Source: an uncultured Litoreibacter sp. (GTDB lineage: Bacteria; Pseudomonadota; Alphaproteobacteria; Rhodobacterales; Rhodobacteraceae). Taken from it: a stretch of DNA of 64,000 nucleotides. The translations under genes and the position numbers were made by a program. Within the stretch, counting starts at the first letter, position 1, and every line of letters begins with the position of its first letter. The notes under the pieces were generated by a model. The model searched no databases. It was given only the letters and a program-made list of their open reading frames with translations, and was not told where the DNA came from. The DNA is taken from NCBI GenBank assembly GCA_947494645.1, contig CANLVO010000001.1, forward strand, positions 806,001 to 870,000, written 5' to 3'. Positions 1-8,368 of this stretch are shown here, piece by piece.

Positions 1-915
1 CTCAATGATTTAGGGATCAAGACGAAACACCCGATTGTGGTGACAAACTTCACCAACGAGGAAGGCACGCGCTACGCGCCCGCCATGCTGTCTTCTGGTG
101 TATTTGCAGGTATCCACACCCAAGACTGGGCCTATGAGCGTGAAGACGCGGACGGCAAAAAATTTGGCGACGAATTGAAGCGCATCGGCTGGCGCGGCGA
201 GGAGGAGGTCGGCACCCGCAAGATGCACGCCTTCTTTGAGCTGCACATTGAGCAGGGCCCGATCCTTGAGGCCGAAGGCAAGGATATCGGCGTCGTCACT
301 CACGGCCAAGGACTCAGCTGGGTGCAATTCACCATTACTGGTAAGGACAGCCACACCGGCTCCACCCCGATGCCGATGCGCAAGAATGCAGGCCTCGGCA
401 TGGCCCACATCCTTCAAAAAGTGGACGAGATCGCGCTCAGCCATGCGCCCCATGCGGTCGGCGCGGCGGGCCATATCGACGTCTATCCGAACTCCCGCAA
501 TGTGATCCCCGGCAAGGTGGTCTTCACCGTCGATTTCCGCTCGCCGGATTTCGACGTGATCAAAGACATGGAGGACCGCCTCGCCGCCGCCGCCAAAGAG
601 ATTTGCGACGACTTGGGTCTCGGCCTCGAAATGGAAAAAGTCGGCGGCTTCGACCCCGTCACATTTGACGAGGGCTGCGTCACCGCCGTACGCAATGCGG
701 CGGAGCGGCTGGGCTACAGCCACATGAACCTGATCTCCGGCGCGGGGCACGATGCCTGCTGGATAAACCGGGTTGCGCCAACGGCGATGGTTATGTGCCC
801 CTGTGTGGACGGCCTCAGCCATAACGAGGCCGAAGAGATCAGCCCAGACTGGGCGGCGGCGGGCACCAATGTGCTGTTCCATGCCGTCGTAGAAACAGCG
901 GAGATAGTCGGTTGA
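1..915 (+). CDS. Zn-dependent M20-family amidohydrolase (beta-ureidopropionase / N-carbamoyl amino acid hydrolase type), 5' truncated
   Basis: The reading frame is open from the first base, so the N-terminal part with the first metal ligands lies outside the window. Visible C-terminal hallmarks of the AtzC/allantoate amidohydrolase/beta-ureidopropionase group are HIEQGPILE, the dimerisation-domain stretch GKDSHTGSTPMP, and GAGHDAC followed by VDGLSHNEAE. These enzymes hydrolyse N-carbamoyl groups to ammonia, CO2 and an amino acid. The stop codon overlaps the TTG start of a lipoprotein gene, and dihydropyrimidinase follows, so hydrolysis of N-carbamoyl-beta-alanine (last step of reductive pyrimidine breakdown) is the likeliest role. 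Allantoate or hydantoin-derived substrates cannot be excluded from sequence alone. The family is certain; the substrate is inferred from neighbours. Confidence 0.9.
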   Translation, partial: LNDLGIKTKHPIVVTNFTNEEGTRYAPAMLSSGVFAGIHTQDWAYEREDADGKKFGDELKRIGWRGEEEVGTRKMHAFFELHIEQGPILEAEGKDIGVVTHGQGLSWVQFTITGKDSHTGSTPMPMRKNAGLGMAHILQKVDEIALSHAPHAVGAAGHIDVYPNSRNVIPGKVVFTVDFRSPDFDVIKDMEDRLAAAAKEICDDLGLGLEMEKVGGFDPVTFDEGCVTAVRNAAERLGYSHMNLISGAGHDACWINRVAPTAMVMCPCVDGLSHNEAEEISPDWAAAGTNVLFHAVVETAEIVG

Positions 916-1628
916 CCAAACTGTCACGCCCCTTGCGCAGCTCGGTTTTGGCCCTTCTCGGGGCGACGCTTTTGGCCGCCTGTGCGCCGCCGCCGGCGCA
1001 AGTGTCGATCAGGCCGGGCATCGGGCAGGACGTGGACCTAGACACGCTGCGCCCCCCTTCCGGCGTCACCTACCGCTACATGGTCGAGATCGAGCAACTG
1101 CCCCTTCCGGTCGAGCTGGTGCTGACCTCCCGGCGGCGGGGCAATGGTCAATATGACTATGTCGGCAACTACATCTACACCTTGCCCAGCGGCGAAGGTC
1201 TTGAAGACGTCACCCGGGTGTTCCGGGAGGCACTTGAGGTGGATGACCTTCAGGTCACGGTGCGCGGCAATCAACTGCTGGTCCCCTACCGCCATACCTC
1301 GGACAACCGGTTCCGCATTGCGGTCTCCACCTATCAGGCACAAAGCCGCCGCACGGTGCCTCATGACTGTTTTGCTACGCTCGGCAGCTGCCAGTTCACG
1401 TCCACGATCAGCGGCGATCCGTTGCAGGTCAAATTTCTCGCCGAGACGTCAGAGGCGGGCGGCGTCTGGACCTCCCGGCTGCGCGCTGATCCAAGCCAGC
1501 GCGTCGCCCGGCAGCTGGCCCGCCAAACTTTGACCTATTCCCTCGACAAAAACGCGGTGCCAATTGATCTGGTGGTGCAGTCCAGCTTGGCGGGCATGCG
1601 CGAAACCACCGTCTTCCGCCGTCAATAG
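912..1628 (+). CDS. Predicted lipoprotein embedded in the pyrimidine operon
   Basis: The 238-residue product begins at a TTG overlapping the previous stop (TTGA). It has a short basic N-terminus, a hydrophobic stretch and a lipobox LLAAC with Cys at about residue 24, so it should be exported and lipidated. The mature part has no motif I recognise. It has two cysteines near residues 155-162 (HDCFATLGSCQF) that could form a disulfide, and a predicted mixed alpha/beta character. It lies between the amidohydrolase and dihydropyrimidinase, 25 bp before the latter. Its place in the operon suggests co-expression with pyrimidine degradation, but no function can be assigned. A start further inside would lose the signal, so the TTG start is preferred. 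Confidence 0.75.
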   Translation: MTKLSRPLRSSVLALLGATLLAACAPPPAQVSIRPGIGQDVDLDTLRPPSGVTYRYMVEIEQLPLPVELVLTSRRRGNGQYDYVGNYIYTLPSGEGLEDVTRVFREALEVDDLQVTVRGNQLLVPYRHTSDNRFRIAVSTYQAQSRRTVPHDCFATLGSCQFTSTISGDPLQVKFLAETSEAGGVWTSRLRADPSQRVARQLARQTLTYSLDKNAVPIDLVVQSSLAGMRETTVFRRQ

Positions 1629-1653
1629 ACCCAAGCCCGAAAAGGAGACCTCG

Positions 1654-3117
1654 ATGAGCAAAGTGATCAAAGGCGGCACAATCGTCACCGCTGACCGCCA
1701 ATGGAAAGCGGATGTGCTGGTTGAGGGCGAGAAAATCACGGCCATAGGTGAAAACCTAAAAGGCGACGAGGTGATCGATGCGGATGGCGCCTATGTCATC
1801 CCCGGCGGTATTGACCCGCACACCCATCTCGAAATGCCCTTCATGGGCACCACAGCCGCTGAAACCTTCGAATCTGGTACCTTCGCAGCAGCCGCAGGCG
1901 GCACCACGATGCTGGTTGATTTCTGCCTGCCGGGCGAGGACGGCTCGCTCTTGAACGCCATCGACGAATGGGATCGCAAATCCAAGGACCAGATCTGCTG
2001 CGACATCTCCTACCACATGGCCATTACCGGCTGGAACGAGAATGTTTTCAACGAGATGCAGGACGTTGTTGAGAAACGCGGCATCAACACGTTCAAGCAT
2101 TTCATGGCCTATAAAGGCGCGCTGATGGTCGAGGACGATGAGATGTACGCCTCCTTCAAACGCTGCGCGGAGCTGGGCGCGCTGCCGCTGGTCCATGCCG
2201 AGAATGGCGACATCGTTCAGGAGCTGCAGCAAAAATACATGGCCGCCGGGGTCACTGGCCCTGAGGGCCATGCCTATTCCCGCCCACCAGAGGTTGAAGG
2301 CGAGGCCGCGAACCGGGCCATCATGATTGCAGATGCCGCAGGCACCCCGCTCTACATTGTGCATGTGTCCTGCGAGCAGGCGCATGAGGCCATCCGCCGC
2401 GCCCGCCAGAAAGGCATGCGCGTCTACGGCGAGCCGCTCATTCAACATCTGACGCTCGATGAGAGCGAGTATTTCAACAAGGACTGGCAATACGCCGCCC
2501 GCCGGGTCATGAGCCCGCCTTTCCGCTCCAAGGACCATCAGGCCTCCCTCTGGGCCGGGCTGGCCTCTGGCAGCCTGCAGGTGGTGGCTACGGATCACGC
2601 GGCCTTTGACGATAGCCAGAAACGCATGGGCGTGGATGATTTCACCCGAATTCCCAACGGCACGGGCGGTCTGGAAGAACGCATGGCCATGCTCTGGACC
2701 GAAGGGGTCGAAACGGGCCGCCTGACGCCCGAAGAGTTCGTTGCAGCGACCTCAACCAATATTGCGAAAATCCTCAACATCTACCCGCTCAAGGGCGGCA
2801 TTGCGGTGGGCGGCGACGCAGATATTGTTGTCTGGGACCCCAAGATATCGAAGGAAGTCGCGGTCTCCACGCAGAAATCCATCATTGATTACAACGTGTT
2901 CGAGGGCAGAACCGTGACGGCCCAGCCGCGCTACACCATGTCGCGCGGCGACGTGATCTGGGCTTACGGGCAAAACTCTCAACCCCAGCCGGGCCGTGGC
3001 AAGTTCATTTCACGCCCGGCCTTCGCCTCGGCGTCACAGGCGCTGAGCAAATGGAAGGCTCTGAACACCCCTCGCAAAATCGAGCGTGACCCGATGAACA
3101 TTCCCGCTGGTGTCTGA
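1654..3117 (+). CDS. hydA: Dihydropyrimidinase (D-hydantoinase)
   Basis: The start is the ATG preceded by AAAGGAGA, giving 487 residues, the usual family length. Amidohydrolase-superfamily landmarks are in order: the metal-binding GGIDPHTHLEMPF (about 56-68), the lysine in KHFMAYKG expected to be carboxylated, HAENGD, HVSCEQAHEA, and the late metal-ligand region ATDHAAF. The enzyme opens the ring of 5,6-dihydrouracil, dihydrothymine or hydantoins to N-carbamoyl products. Those are substrates for the amidohydrolase encoded just upstream. Dihydropyrimidine dehydrogenase (preTA), needed for the first step, is not in the window and would be expected upstream. It is cytoplasmic and part of the operon starting before base 1. 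Confidence 0.93.
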   Translation: MSKVIKGGTIVTADRQWKADVLVEGEKITAIGENLKGDEVIDADGAYVIPGGIDPHTHLEMPFMGTTAAETFESGTFAAAAGGTTMLVDFCLPGEDGSLLNAIDEWDRKSKDQICCDISYHMAITGWNENVFNEMQDVVEKRGINTFKHFMAYKGALMVEDDEMYASFKRCAELGALPLVHAENGDIVQELQQKYMAAGVTGPEGHAYSRPPEVEGEAANRAIMIADAAGTPLYIVHVSCEQAHEAIRRARQKGMRVYGEPLIQHLTLDESEYFNKDWQYAARRVMSPPFRSKDHQASLWAGLASGSLQVVATDHAAFDDSQKRMGVDDFTRIPNGTGGLEERMAMLWTEGVETGRLTPEEFVAATSTNIAKILNIYPLKGGIAVGGDADIVVWDPKISKEVAVSTQKSIIDYNVFEGRTVTAQPRYTMSRGDVIWAYGQNSQPQPGRGKFISRPAFASASQALSKWKALNTPRKIERDPMNIPAGV

Positions 3118-3232
3118 CCCAACATGTTAAGAATTGATGAATACGCGGGAAATGACCCAACAAGGTCACAGAATTGCCCGATTACCTTGGGAACACTTCG
3201 GCCCAAAGTTGTTTTTGGCGAGGGACTTTCTA

Positions 3233-3400
3233 ATGGGTACGACGATAATCCGCATCATGTTGGTGGTGGCGCTTGGGCTTCTGGCCTTTGCCACTTGGGC
3301 AAACGACGTGGCCGCGGCCGACGCGATGTTCATCTTTGCAGCCTTCTCGATCGGTGGCGTCTGGGCAAAATACAGCAGCGCAGCGCTGCCTGCCGCCTAA
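3233..3400 (+). CDS. Small two-helix membrane protein
   Basis: A 55-residue ORF starts MGTTIIRIML after a purine-rich GAGGGA about ten bases upstream. Two hydrophobic segments (about 4-20 and 29-45), separated by a short polar loop with NDVAAAD, suggest a hairpin in the inner membrane. In-frame starts further upstream would add a less hydrophobic 33-residue extension, and I judge them less likely. It sits between dihydropyrimidinase and the ABC ATPase on the same strand, so it may be an accessory of the uptake system, but no family is recognised. Small size keeps confidence moderate. Confidence 0.5.
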   Translation: MGTTIIRIMLVVALGLLAFATWANDVAAADAMFIFAAFSIGGVWAKYSSAALPAA

Positions 3401-3433
3401 ACGACCAGTCACTATTCAAGGCGGCCTGCTAGC

Positions 3434-4225
3434 ATGGCCGCGCCTGATCTTCCCGTCATCTCTGCCTCTGCGCTTGATCTGACCTTTCAGACAGGCGACG
3501 GCCCGGTCCATGCGCTCAAAGATGTGGCGCTAGACATTCACAAGGGCGACTTCGTGTCGTTCATCGGACCGTCCGGCTGCGGCAAGACGACTTTCCTGCG
3601 TTGCATTGCCGGACTTGAGCAACCCACTGGGGGCACGCTGTCCGTCAATAACATGACCCCTGACGAGGCCCGCCGCGCTAGGGCCTATGGCTATGTCTTT
3701 CAGGCAGCCGGGCTTTACCCTTGGCGCACGATTGCCAGGAATATCTCGCTGCCGCTGGAAATCATGGGATACGCGAAATCTGATCAGGCGGCGCGCGTGG
3801 AACGAGTGCTCGAACTGGTCGAACTGACGGGCTTTGGCGGAAAATACCCCTGGCAGCTCTCCGGCGGCATGCAGCAACGGGCCTCTATCGCCCGTGCACT
3901 GGCTTTTGACGCAGACATCTTGCTGATGGACGAGCCCTTCGGGGCGCTCGATGAAATCGTCCGCGACCACCTCAACGAGCAGTTGCTGGCGCTCTGGGCC
4001 CGGACGCAGAAAACCATCTGCTTTGTCACGCATTCCATTCCAGAGGCGGTTTATTTGTCGACCAAGATCGTCGTGATGAGCCCACGCCCGGGCCGCATAT
4101 CGGACGTCATCGAAAGCACATTGCCCAAAGAACGGCCGCTTGATATCCGCGACAGCCCCGAATTCATAGAGATCGCGCACCGCGTGCGTGATGGCCTCAG
4201 AGCGGGGCATGCTGATGACGCATAA
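3434..4225 (+). CDS. ABC transporter ATP-binding protein, NitT/TauT type (pyrimidine-related uptake)
   Basis: The 263-residue ATPase has Walker A GPSGCGKT (about 45-52), Q-loop YVFQAAGLYPW, signature LSGGMQQRASIARAL, Walker B ILLMDEPFGALD and switch His in VTHSIPEA. The closing VVMSPRPGRI is typical of the SsuB/TauB/ThiZ group. It energises uptake with the two permeases at 4492 and 5400 and the NMT1/THI5-like binding protein at 6266. Linkage to dihydropyrimidinase and ureidopropionase makes a pyrimidine base, its reduced form or a ureido compound the probable substrate, which is an inference from context. A 266-bp gap with an inverted repeat separates it from the first permease. Confidence 0.92.
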   Translation: MAAPDLPVISASALDLTFQTGDGPVHALKDVALDIHKGDFVSFIGPSGCGKTTFLRCIAGLEQPTGGTLSVNNMTPDEARRARAYGYVFQAAGLYPWRTIARNISLPLEIMGYAKSDQAARVERVLELVELTGFGGKYPWQLSGGMQQRASIARALAFDADILLMDEPFGALDEIVRDHLNEQLLALWARTQKTICFVTHSIPEAVYLSTKIVVMSPRPGRISDVIESTLPKERPLDIRDSPEFIEIAHRVRDGLRAGHADDA

Positions 4226-4380
4226 AGCCCGCATTAAGGTTAACGCGCCTTGCCCGGGAGCCCGGACAAGGCACTTGCAATGTGGAGCCCAGGCCCCCCA
4301 TCACCGCTTACGGCCATCGGCTCTCCAGCCTGTACCGCTCGGAGACGCTACACCCGCAATGGTGAACGAACCCTTACCAT

Positions 4381-4472
4381 CACTGCTTCAAAAATACTCA
4401 AACACCTCCATGTCAAACCGCGCACGGCTTGTGATCGGAGGAGCCTCCGGCGGGAGTATTTTTGAAGCAATG
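4381..4472. repeat. REP-like inverted repeat flanking 54 bp
   Basis: The left arm is CACTGCTTCAAAAATACTC (4381-4399) and the right arm is GAGTATTTTTGAAGCAATG (4454-4472). They are reverse complements except for one base. A near-identical single copy lies at 57382 and a shorter one at 38903. The arms could form a long hairpin in the gap between the ABC ATPase and the first permease genes. The rest of the 4226-4491 gap shows no credible gene. This resembles a dispersed extragenic palindromic element rather than an insertion sequence, because no transposase or target duplication is visible. Confidence 0.6.
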
Positions 4473-4491
4473 ATAGGGTCAGGGGCGGCGC

Positions 4492-5403
4492 ATGCGTAGC
4501 CTTGGTCCGATCCTCATGGTTATCGCGGCACTGATCGCCCTTTGGTATGCGGCCGTGCCGATCATGAACATCAAGGAAACCGTCACCCAGTTGGAGCGCG
4601 GTGGCGCGCAAGTGGTCCCGGCCTCTGCCCAAGAACGCCGCGACGCGGGCCATGTCGGCCTTGTTGCCCAGAACAGCTTTGCAATCCCAGCAACATTCGC
4701 CCAAGAGCGCCCCCGCCTGCCGGCCCCCCATCAGGTGGGCGCCGAGCTGTGGGACGGAGTCGTGGGCAAGAAAATCACTTCGAAACGCAGTCTGGTGTAT
4801 CACGGCTGGATCACGCTATCGGCGACTTTGCTGGGCTTTGCCATCGGCGCGGGTCTGGGCATTCTGCTGGCCATCGGCATTGTGCACAGCCGGGTGATGG
4901 ACAAATCCGTCATGCCCTGGGCCATTGTAAGCCAAACCATCCCCATCATCGCGCTGGCCCCGATGATCGTTGTTGTGCTTTATTCCGCAGGCCTCCAAGG
5001 GCTGTTTCCAAAGGCGGTGATCTCCGCCTATCTCAGCTTCTTTCCCGTGGTCGTCGGCATGGTCAAGGGCCTGCGCAGCCCGGATGCGGCCCAGCTTGAT
5101 CTGCTGAAGACCTATAATGCCAGCACGTCGCAAGGCTTCTGGAAGCTGCGGCTGCCCGCCTCCATGCCCTATCTGTTTGCCTCGCTCAAAATCGCCATCG
5201 CGGCGGCCATGGTCGGCGCCATCGTGGGTGAGCTGCCCGTCCAAGGCGGCGGCCTTGGCAACCGGATGCTGACGGGCAGCTATTACGGGCAAACCATCCA
5301 GATCTGGTCCGCGCTTTTTGCGGCTGCCATTCTCGCGGCCTCGCTCGTAGCGCTGATCTCGCTCATCCAACGGGGCACGCTAAGACGGATGGGGCTGGTA
5401 TGA
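4492..5403 (+). CDS. ABC transporter permease (first), NitT/TauT type
   Basis: The 303-residue inner-membrane protein has an N-terminal hydrophobic anchor, an unusually long periplasmic stretch of about 80 residues, then about five membrane segments. The EAA-loop region (LLKTYNASTSQGFWKLRLPASMPYLFASLKIA) matches the BPD_transp_1 family that contacts the ATPase. The start ATG lies right after the REP-like element. Its stop overlaps the next permease start by four bases (ATGA), implying translational coupling and a heterodimeric channel. The extra N-terminal segment and periplasmic loop are characteristic of one of the two permeases in this transporter type. Confidence 0.9.
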   Translation: MRSLGPILMVIAALIALWYAAVPIMNIKETVTQLERGGAQVVPASAQERRDAGHVGLVAQNSFAIPATFAQERPRLPAPHQVGAELWDGVVGKKITSKRSLVYHGWITLSATLLGFAIGAGLGILLAIGIVHSRVMDKSVMPWAIVSQTIPIIALAPMIVVVLYSAGLQGLFPKAVISAYLSFFPVVVGMVKGLRSPDAAQLDLLKTYNASTSQGFWKLRLPASMPYLFASLKIAIAAAMVGAIVGELPVQGGGLGNRMLTGSYYGQTIQIWSALFAAAILAASLVALISLIQRGTLRRMGLV

Positions 5404-6245
5404 TCTACCTCGTCGTAGCCCTCGCCATCTGGCTCGCGCTCTGGGCGCTGAACACCCGGCTCGCCAACGGACCCAGCGCCGACACCCGCGTCGTCAGCCT
5501 CGCCATCCCGTTGATTTTCGGGGCCACGCTTCTGATCATCTGGGAGCTAGTCGTACGCGGGCTGAACGTCCCGCTGGTGATCCTGCCGCCCCCCAGCTTG
5601 ATCGCGCAGACCTTTGCCAGCCAAACGGCGATCCTCTGGGCCGACTTTGTGCAGACCTTCATCAAGGGCGCGCTTACAGGGTATGTCATCGGCTGCGCGG
5701 CGGCCTTTCTGACGGCGATCCTCGTTGACCGCTACGCGCTGCTCAAAGCCGGGCTTTTGCCTGTCGGGAACTTCATGGCGGCGTTGCCCATTGTCGGCAC
5801 GGCCCCCATTCTGGTGATGTGGTTCGGGTTCGACTGGCACTCCAAGGCCGCTGTGGTGGTAGTGATGGTGTTCTTCCCGATGCTCATCAACACGGTCGCC
5901 GGGCTGGCCGAGACCACCGCCATGCAGCGCGACCTGATGCGCACCTACGGGGCCAGCTACACCCAGACCCTCGCGAAGCTGCGCTTGCCCGTGGCCATGC
6001 CGTTCATCTTCAACGGGCTTAAAATCTCAACAACCCTCGCGCTGGTCGGCGCAATCGTGGCCGAATTCTTCGGCTCGCCCACTTTGGGCATGGGGTTCCG
6101 CATTTCCACCTCGGTCGGCCAGCTGGCCCTTGATATGGTCTGGGCCGAGATCGTCGTGGCCGCCCTTGCAGGCTCCGCATTTTACGGCATCATTGCCGCA
6201 ATAGAGAGAGGGGTGACCTTCTGGCACCCCTCACAACGAACCTAA
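5400..6245 (+). CDS. ABC transporter permease (second), NitT/TauT type
   Basis: The 281-residue protein has six predicted membrane segments and an EAA-like loop, MRTYGASYTQTLAKLRLPVAMPFIFNGLKIS (key residues Y, G, A and LRLP). The same spacing appears in the partner permease encoded immediately before it. It begins inside the preceding stop (ATGA). The pair presumably forms the channel for the ATPase at 3434 and the binding protein at 6266. It is an ordinary family member with nothing missing. Confidence 0.92.
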   Translation: MIYLVVALAIWLALWALNTRLANGPSADTRVVSLAIPLIFGATLLIIWELVVRGLNVPLVILPPPSLIAQTFASQTAILWADFVQTFIKGALTGYVIGCAAAFLTAILVDRYALLKAGLLPVGNFMAALPIVGTAPILVMWFGFDWHSKAAVVVVMVFFPMLINTVAGLAETTAMQRDLMRTYGASYTQTLAKLRLPVAMPFIFNGLKISTTLALVGAIVAEFFGSPTLGMGFRISTSVGQLALDMVWAEIVVAALAGSAFYGIIAAIERGVTFWHPSQRT

Positions 6246-6265
6246 ACCAACTGGGGAGATACCAC

Positions 6266-7267
6266 ATGAAAAAGCTACTCACATCGGCAGCCATCGCGCT
6301 GGCCCTCGCGGCAACACCGCAAATGGCGGCCGCAGACGGCCATGCCAACTCGGTCAAGCTGCAGCTGCAATGGGTCACGCAGGCGCAATTCGCGGGCTAT
6401 TACGTGGCGCTGGACAAGGGCTTCTACGAAGAAGAGGGCCTTGAGGTCGAAATCCTGCCGGGCGGGCCGGATATTGCGCCGCCTCAGGTCCTTGCCGGTG
6501 GCGGCGCGGACGTCATGCTGAACTGGATGCCGTCCGCCTTGGCCGCGCGCGAAAAGGGCCTGCCGGTCGTCAACATTGCGCAGCCGTTCAAAACCTCCGG
6601 TCTCATGCTGACCTGCTGGAAAGACACAGGCATCACCGGCCCGCAGGACTTTAAGGGTAAGACCATTGGCGTCTGGTTCTTCGGCAATGAATACCCGTTC
6701 CTCAGCTGGATGTCTCAGGAAGGCATCTCCACGGATGGCGGCGATGACGGCGTCACGGTGTTGAAGCAAGGCTTCAACGTTGACCCGCTTCTGCAGCGTC
6801 AGGCTGACTGCATCTCCACCATGACCTATAACGAATACGGTCAGGTGCTGGACGCAGGTGTCTCTGAGGACGAGCTCGTCACCTTCAAATATGAGGAACA
6901 GGGCGTCGCCACTTTGGAAGACGGCATTTACGCGCTGGAAGAAAACCTCGAAGATCCGGTCTTCAAGGACAAGATGGTCCGCTTCGTGCGCGCCTCCATG
7001 AAGGGTTGGAAATATGCCGAGGCCAACCCCGATGAGTCCGCAGGCATTGTCTTGGACAATGATGAGACCGGCGCGCAATCCGAGGCGCATCAGGTCCGTA
7101 TGATGGGCGAGATTGCCAAGCTGACCGCAGGCTCGAATGGCGCACTGGACGAAGCCGATTTCCAGCGCACAGTTGATACGCTGTTGGCAGGTGGCTCCGA
7201 CCCGGTGATCTCCAAGCAACCTGAGGGCGCTTGGACCTCTGACATCACCGATGCCGCGCTGAACTAA
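6266..7267 (+). CDS. Periplasmic substrate-binding protein, NMT1/THI5-like
   Basis: The 333-residue protein has a Sec signal peptide (MKKLLTSAAIALALAATPQMAAA, cleavage about residue 23). The mature start VKLQLQWVTQAQFAGYYVALDKGFYEEEGL is the classic NMT1/THI5-like solute-binding opening. It is followed by the PQVLAGGGADVM and GKTIGVWFFGNEYPF regions of the two-lobe fold. It delivers substrate to the permeases upstream and lies 20 bp after the second one. Relatives bind pyrimidine precursors, nitrate, sulfonates or riboflavin. The adjoining dihydropyrimidinase and ureidopropionase favour a pyrimidine-type ligand here. It is the last gene of the operon, followed by a strong terminator. Confidence 0.92.
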   Translation: MKKLLTSAAIALALAATPQMAAADGHANSVKLQLQWVTQAQFAGYYVALDKGFYEEEGLEVEILPGGPDIAPPQVLAGGGADVMLNWMPSALAAREKGLPVVNIAQPFKTSGLMLTCWKDTGITGPQDFKGKTIGVWFFGNEYPFLSWMSQEGISTDGGDDGVTVLKQGFNVDPLLQRQADCISTMTYNEYGQVLDAGVSEDELVTFKYEEQGVATLEDGIYALEENLEDPVFKDKMVRFVRASMKGWKYAEANPDESAGIVLDNDETGAQSEAHQVRMMGEIAKLTAGSNGALDEADFQRTVDTLLAGGSDPVISKQPEGAWTSDITDAALN

Positions 7268-7310
7268 ATCAGCCGGGCGCGCCGCGCTCGCTGACATGTC
7301 GCACAAATAG

Positions 7311-7339
7311 ACGCGCCTCTGTCGGGAGGCGCGTTTTTT
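7311..7339 (+). terminator. Rho-independent terminator of the pyrimidine/ABC operon
   Basis: A perfect 9-bp stem ACGCGCCTC / GAGGCGCGT with a 6-base loop is followed by a run of six T. It starts 44 bases after the stop of the binding-protein gene and ends the long plus-strand operon. Confidence 0.9.
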
Positions 7340-7411
7340 CGTGCTGCAATCCAGTCAAATTTTTGCCCACAACAGGTTTGATACAGGACCGCAATCAAAT
7401 GGAGGGCGTCC

Positions 7412-7735
7412 ATGCGCTGGTTTTTGAAACGTCTCTACCGCGACCGCAGACGCTTGGTTGTGGTCTTGTGTCTTACATTTCTCGGCGGGGTGATTGCCTT
7501 CCCGACGACGCAGGCACATATGTTTGGCTTGCCGTTTTTTCTGGTCGCTGGACTGGCGTTCATGTTTGGTCTGACGGCCTTTCTGGCACTGCTTGCGATC
7601 CTCTTCCCGACCATCCGCTACAGCGCGGAGATTGCGGCGATGCAAATCCCGTTTCTCGCGACGATTGGCGCTTTCGGGATGCAGCGAGGCGCTATGACGG
7701 TATCCCAACCTGGGCAATCATCACGGGTTTGGTGA
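7412..7735 (+). CDS. Membrane protein, N-terminal part of a probably frameshifted gene
   Basis: The start ATG follows GGAGGG by five bases. The 107-residue product has a basic N-terminus and two strong hydrophobic segments (about 15-31 and 37-64), then LFPTIRYSAEIAAMQIPFLATIGAFG. After roughly residue 90 the frame gives a short unconvincing tail (QRGAMTVSQPGQSSRVW) and stops. In the +1-related frame the DNA continues with a third membrane segment and a soluble domain (see 7732-8241). One ancestral gene broken near 7680-7695 explains this best. Two separate overlapping genes (GTGA junction) is the alternative. Confidence 0.55.
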   Translation: MRWFLKRLYRDRRRLVVVLCLTFLGGVIAFPTTQAHMFGLPFFLVAGLAFMFGLTAFLALLAILFPTIRYSAEIAAMQIPFLATIGAFGMQRGAMTVSQPGQSSRVW

Positions 7736-8241
7736 TCTGTATGGTAGCCGCGTCGCTTTATACCGGGCCTCTTCTCGACCGCTTCCTTCCGCTGAGAAAA
7801 CATAGCTTTACCAGCTACACATTCAGCACGCTTGCCCCGGATCAGCTTTGGCCCTTTTTCTCGCAGACGCCAGACACAGATACCGCGTTTTGGGACGAGG
7901 ACACGCTGTCCATGGACTGGATCGAGAAGGGCAAAACCTTCATCGTTACAGCGCGGATGAACGATGTCGGCAAGATCGAGGAACATCACAGGCTCGAAAG
8001 CATGTTGCCCGGTGACCATTTTAAGTTCGATTTCGCCGTACCTGACGCCAAGCCAAAGACCTGTGGGGCGCGCGGGAAGGTCGAGCTATGGGTCGAGCCC
8101 CACGGCACAGGAAGCCGGGTCAAGCAGGTTCGGACCTATGACTGCTCGACATGGCGGATGATGATATATTCATGGGTCGATGATCATTTCGGCAGAGTTG
8201 ATGATGACACCGTCCGTCGGGCCGAAACCGCAACCAGCTAA
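7732..8241 (+). CDS. SRPBCC/polyketide-cyclase-like domain protein, C-terminal part of a probably frameshifted gene
   Basis: The convincing coding sequence in this frame begins before any start codon: RRYDGIPTWAIITGLVICMV, from about 7687, contains a membrane helix. The listed start is the GTG overlapping the previous stop; ATG 7741 is an alternative. The soluble part (LAPDQLWPFFSQTPD near the start, and KVELWVEPHGTGSRVKQVR) resembles START/SRPBCC fold proteins that bind hydrophobic ligands, with a membrane anchor. The fold call is tentative. A terminator follows 34 bases after the stop. If the upstream half is joined by a one-base correction, a protein of about 276 residues with three membrane helices results. 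Confidence 0.5.
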   Translation: MICMVAASLYTGPLLDRFLPLRKHSFTSYTFSTLAPDQLWPFFSQTPDTDTAFWDEDTLSMDWIEKGKTFIVTARMNDVGKIEEHHRLESMLPGDHFKFDFAVPDAKPKTCGARGKVELWVEPHGTGSRVKQVRTYDCSTWRMMIYSWVDDHFGRVDDDTVRRAETATS

Positions 8242-8274
8242 CGCCGTGCCTCCAGAAAGCCTCGGATCCAAATC

Positions 8275-8310
8275 AAACGCCCCCACCCGGAAGATTGGCG
8301 GGGGCGTTTT
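8275..8310 (+). terminator. Rho-independent terminator
   Basis: A perfect 10-bp stem AAACGCCCCC / GGGGGCGTTT with a 15-base loop ends in a short T run. It lies 34 bases after the stop at 8241 and before the convergent gene ending at 8369. T-richness is on the plus strand, so it serves mainly the plus-strand gene. Confidence 0.8.
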
Positions 8311-8368
8311 CTGATGCGCCATTCAGGGGAGGGGCAGGCGCATCGGTGGTAGACGTTAGTCAGGCATG

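Noticed and set aside
4226-4491. Short plus-strand ORFs in the gap before the first permease
   Set aside because: They run through the REP-like inverted repeat, lack ribosome sites and have no recognisable features.
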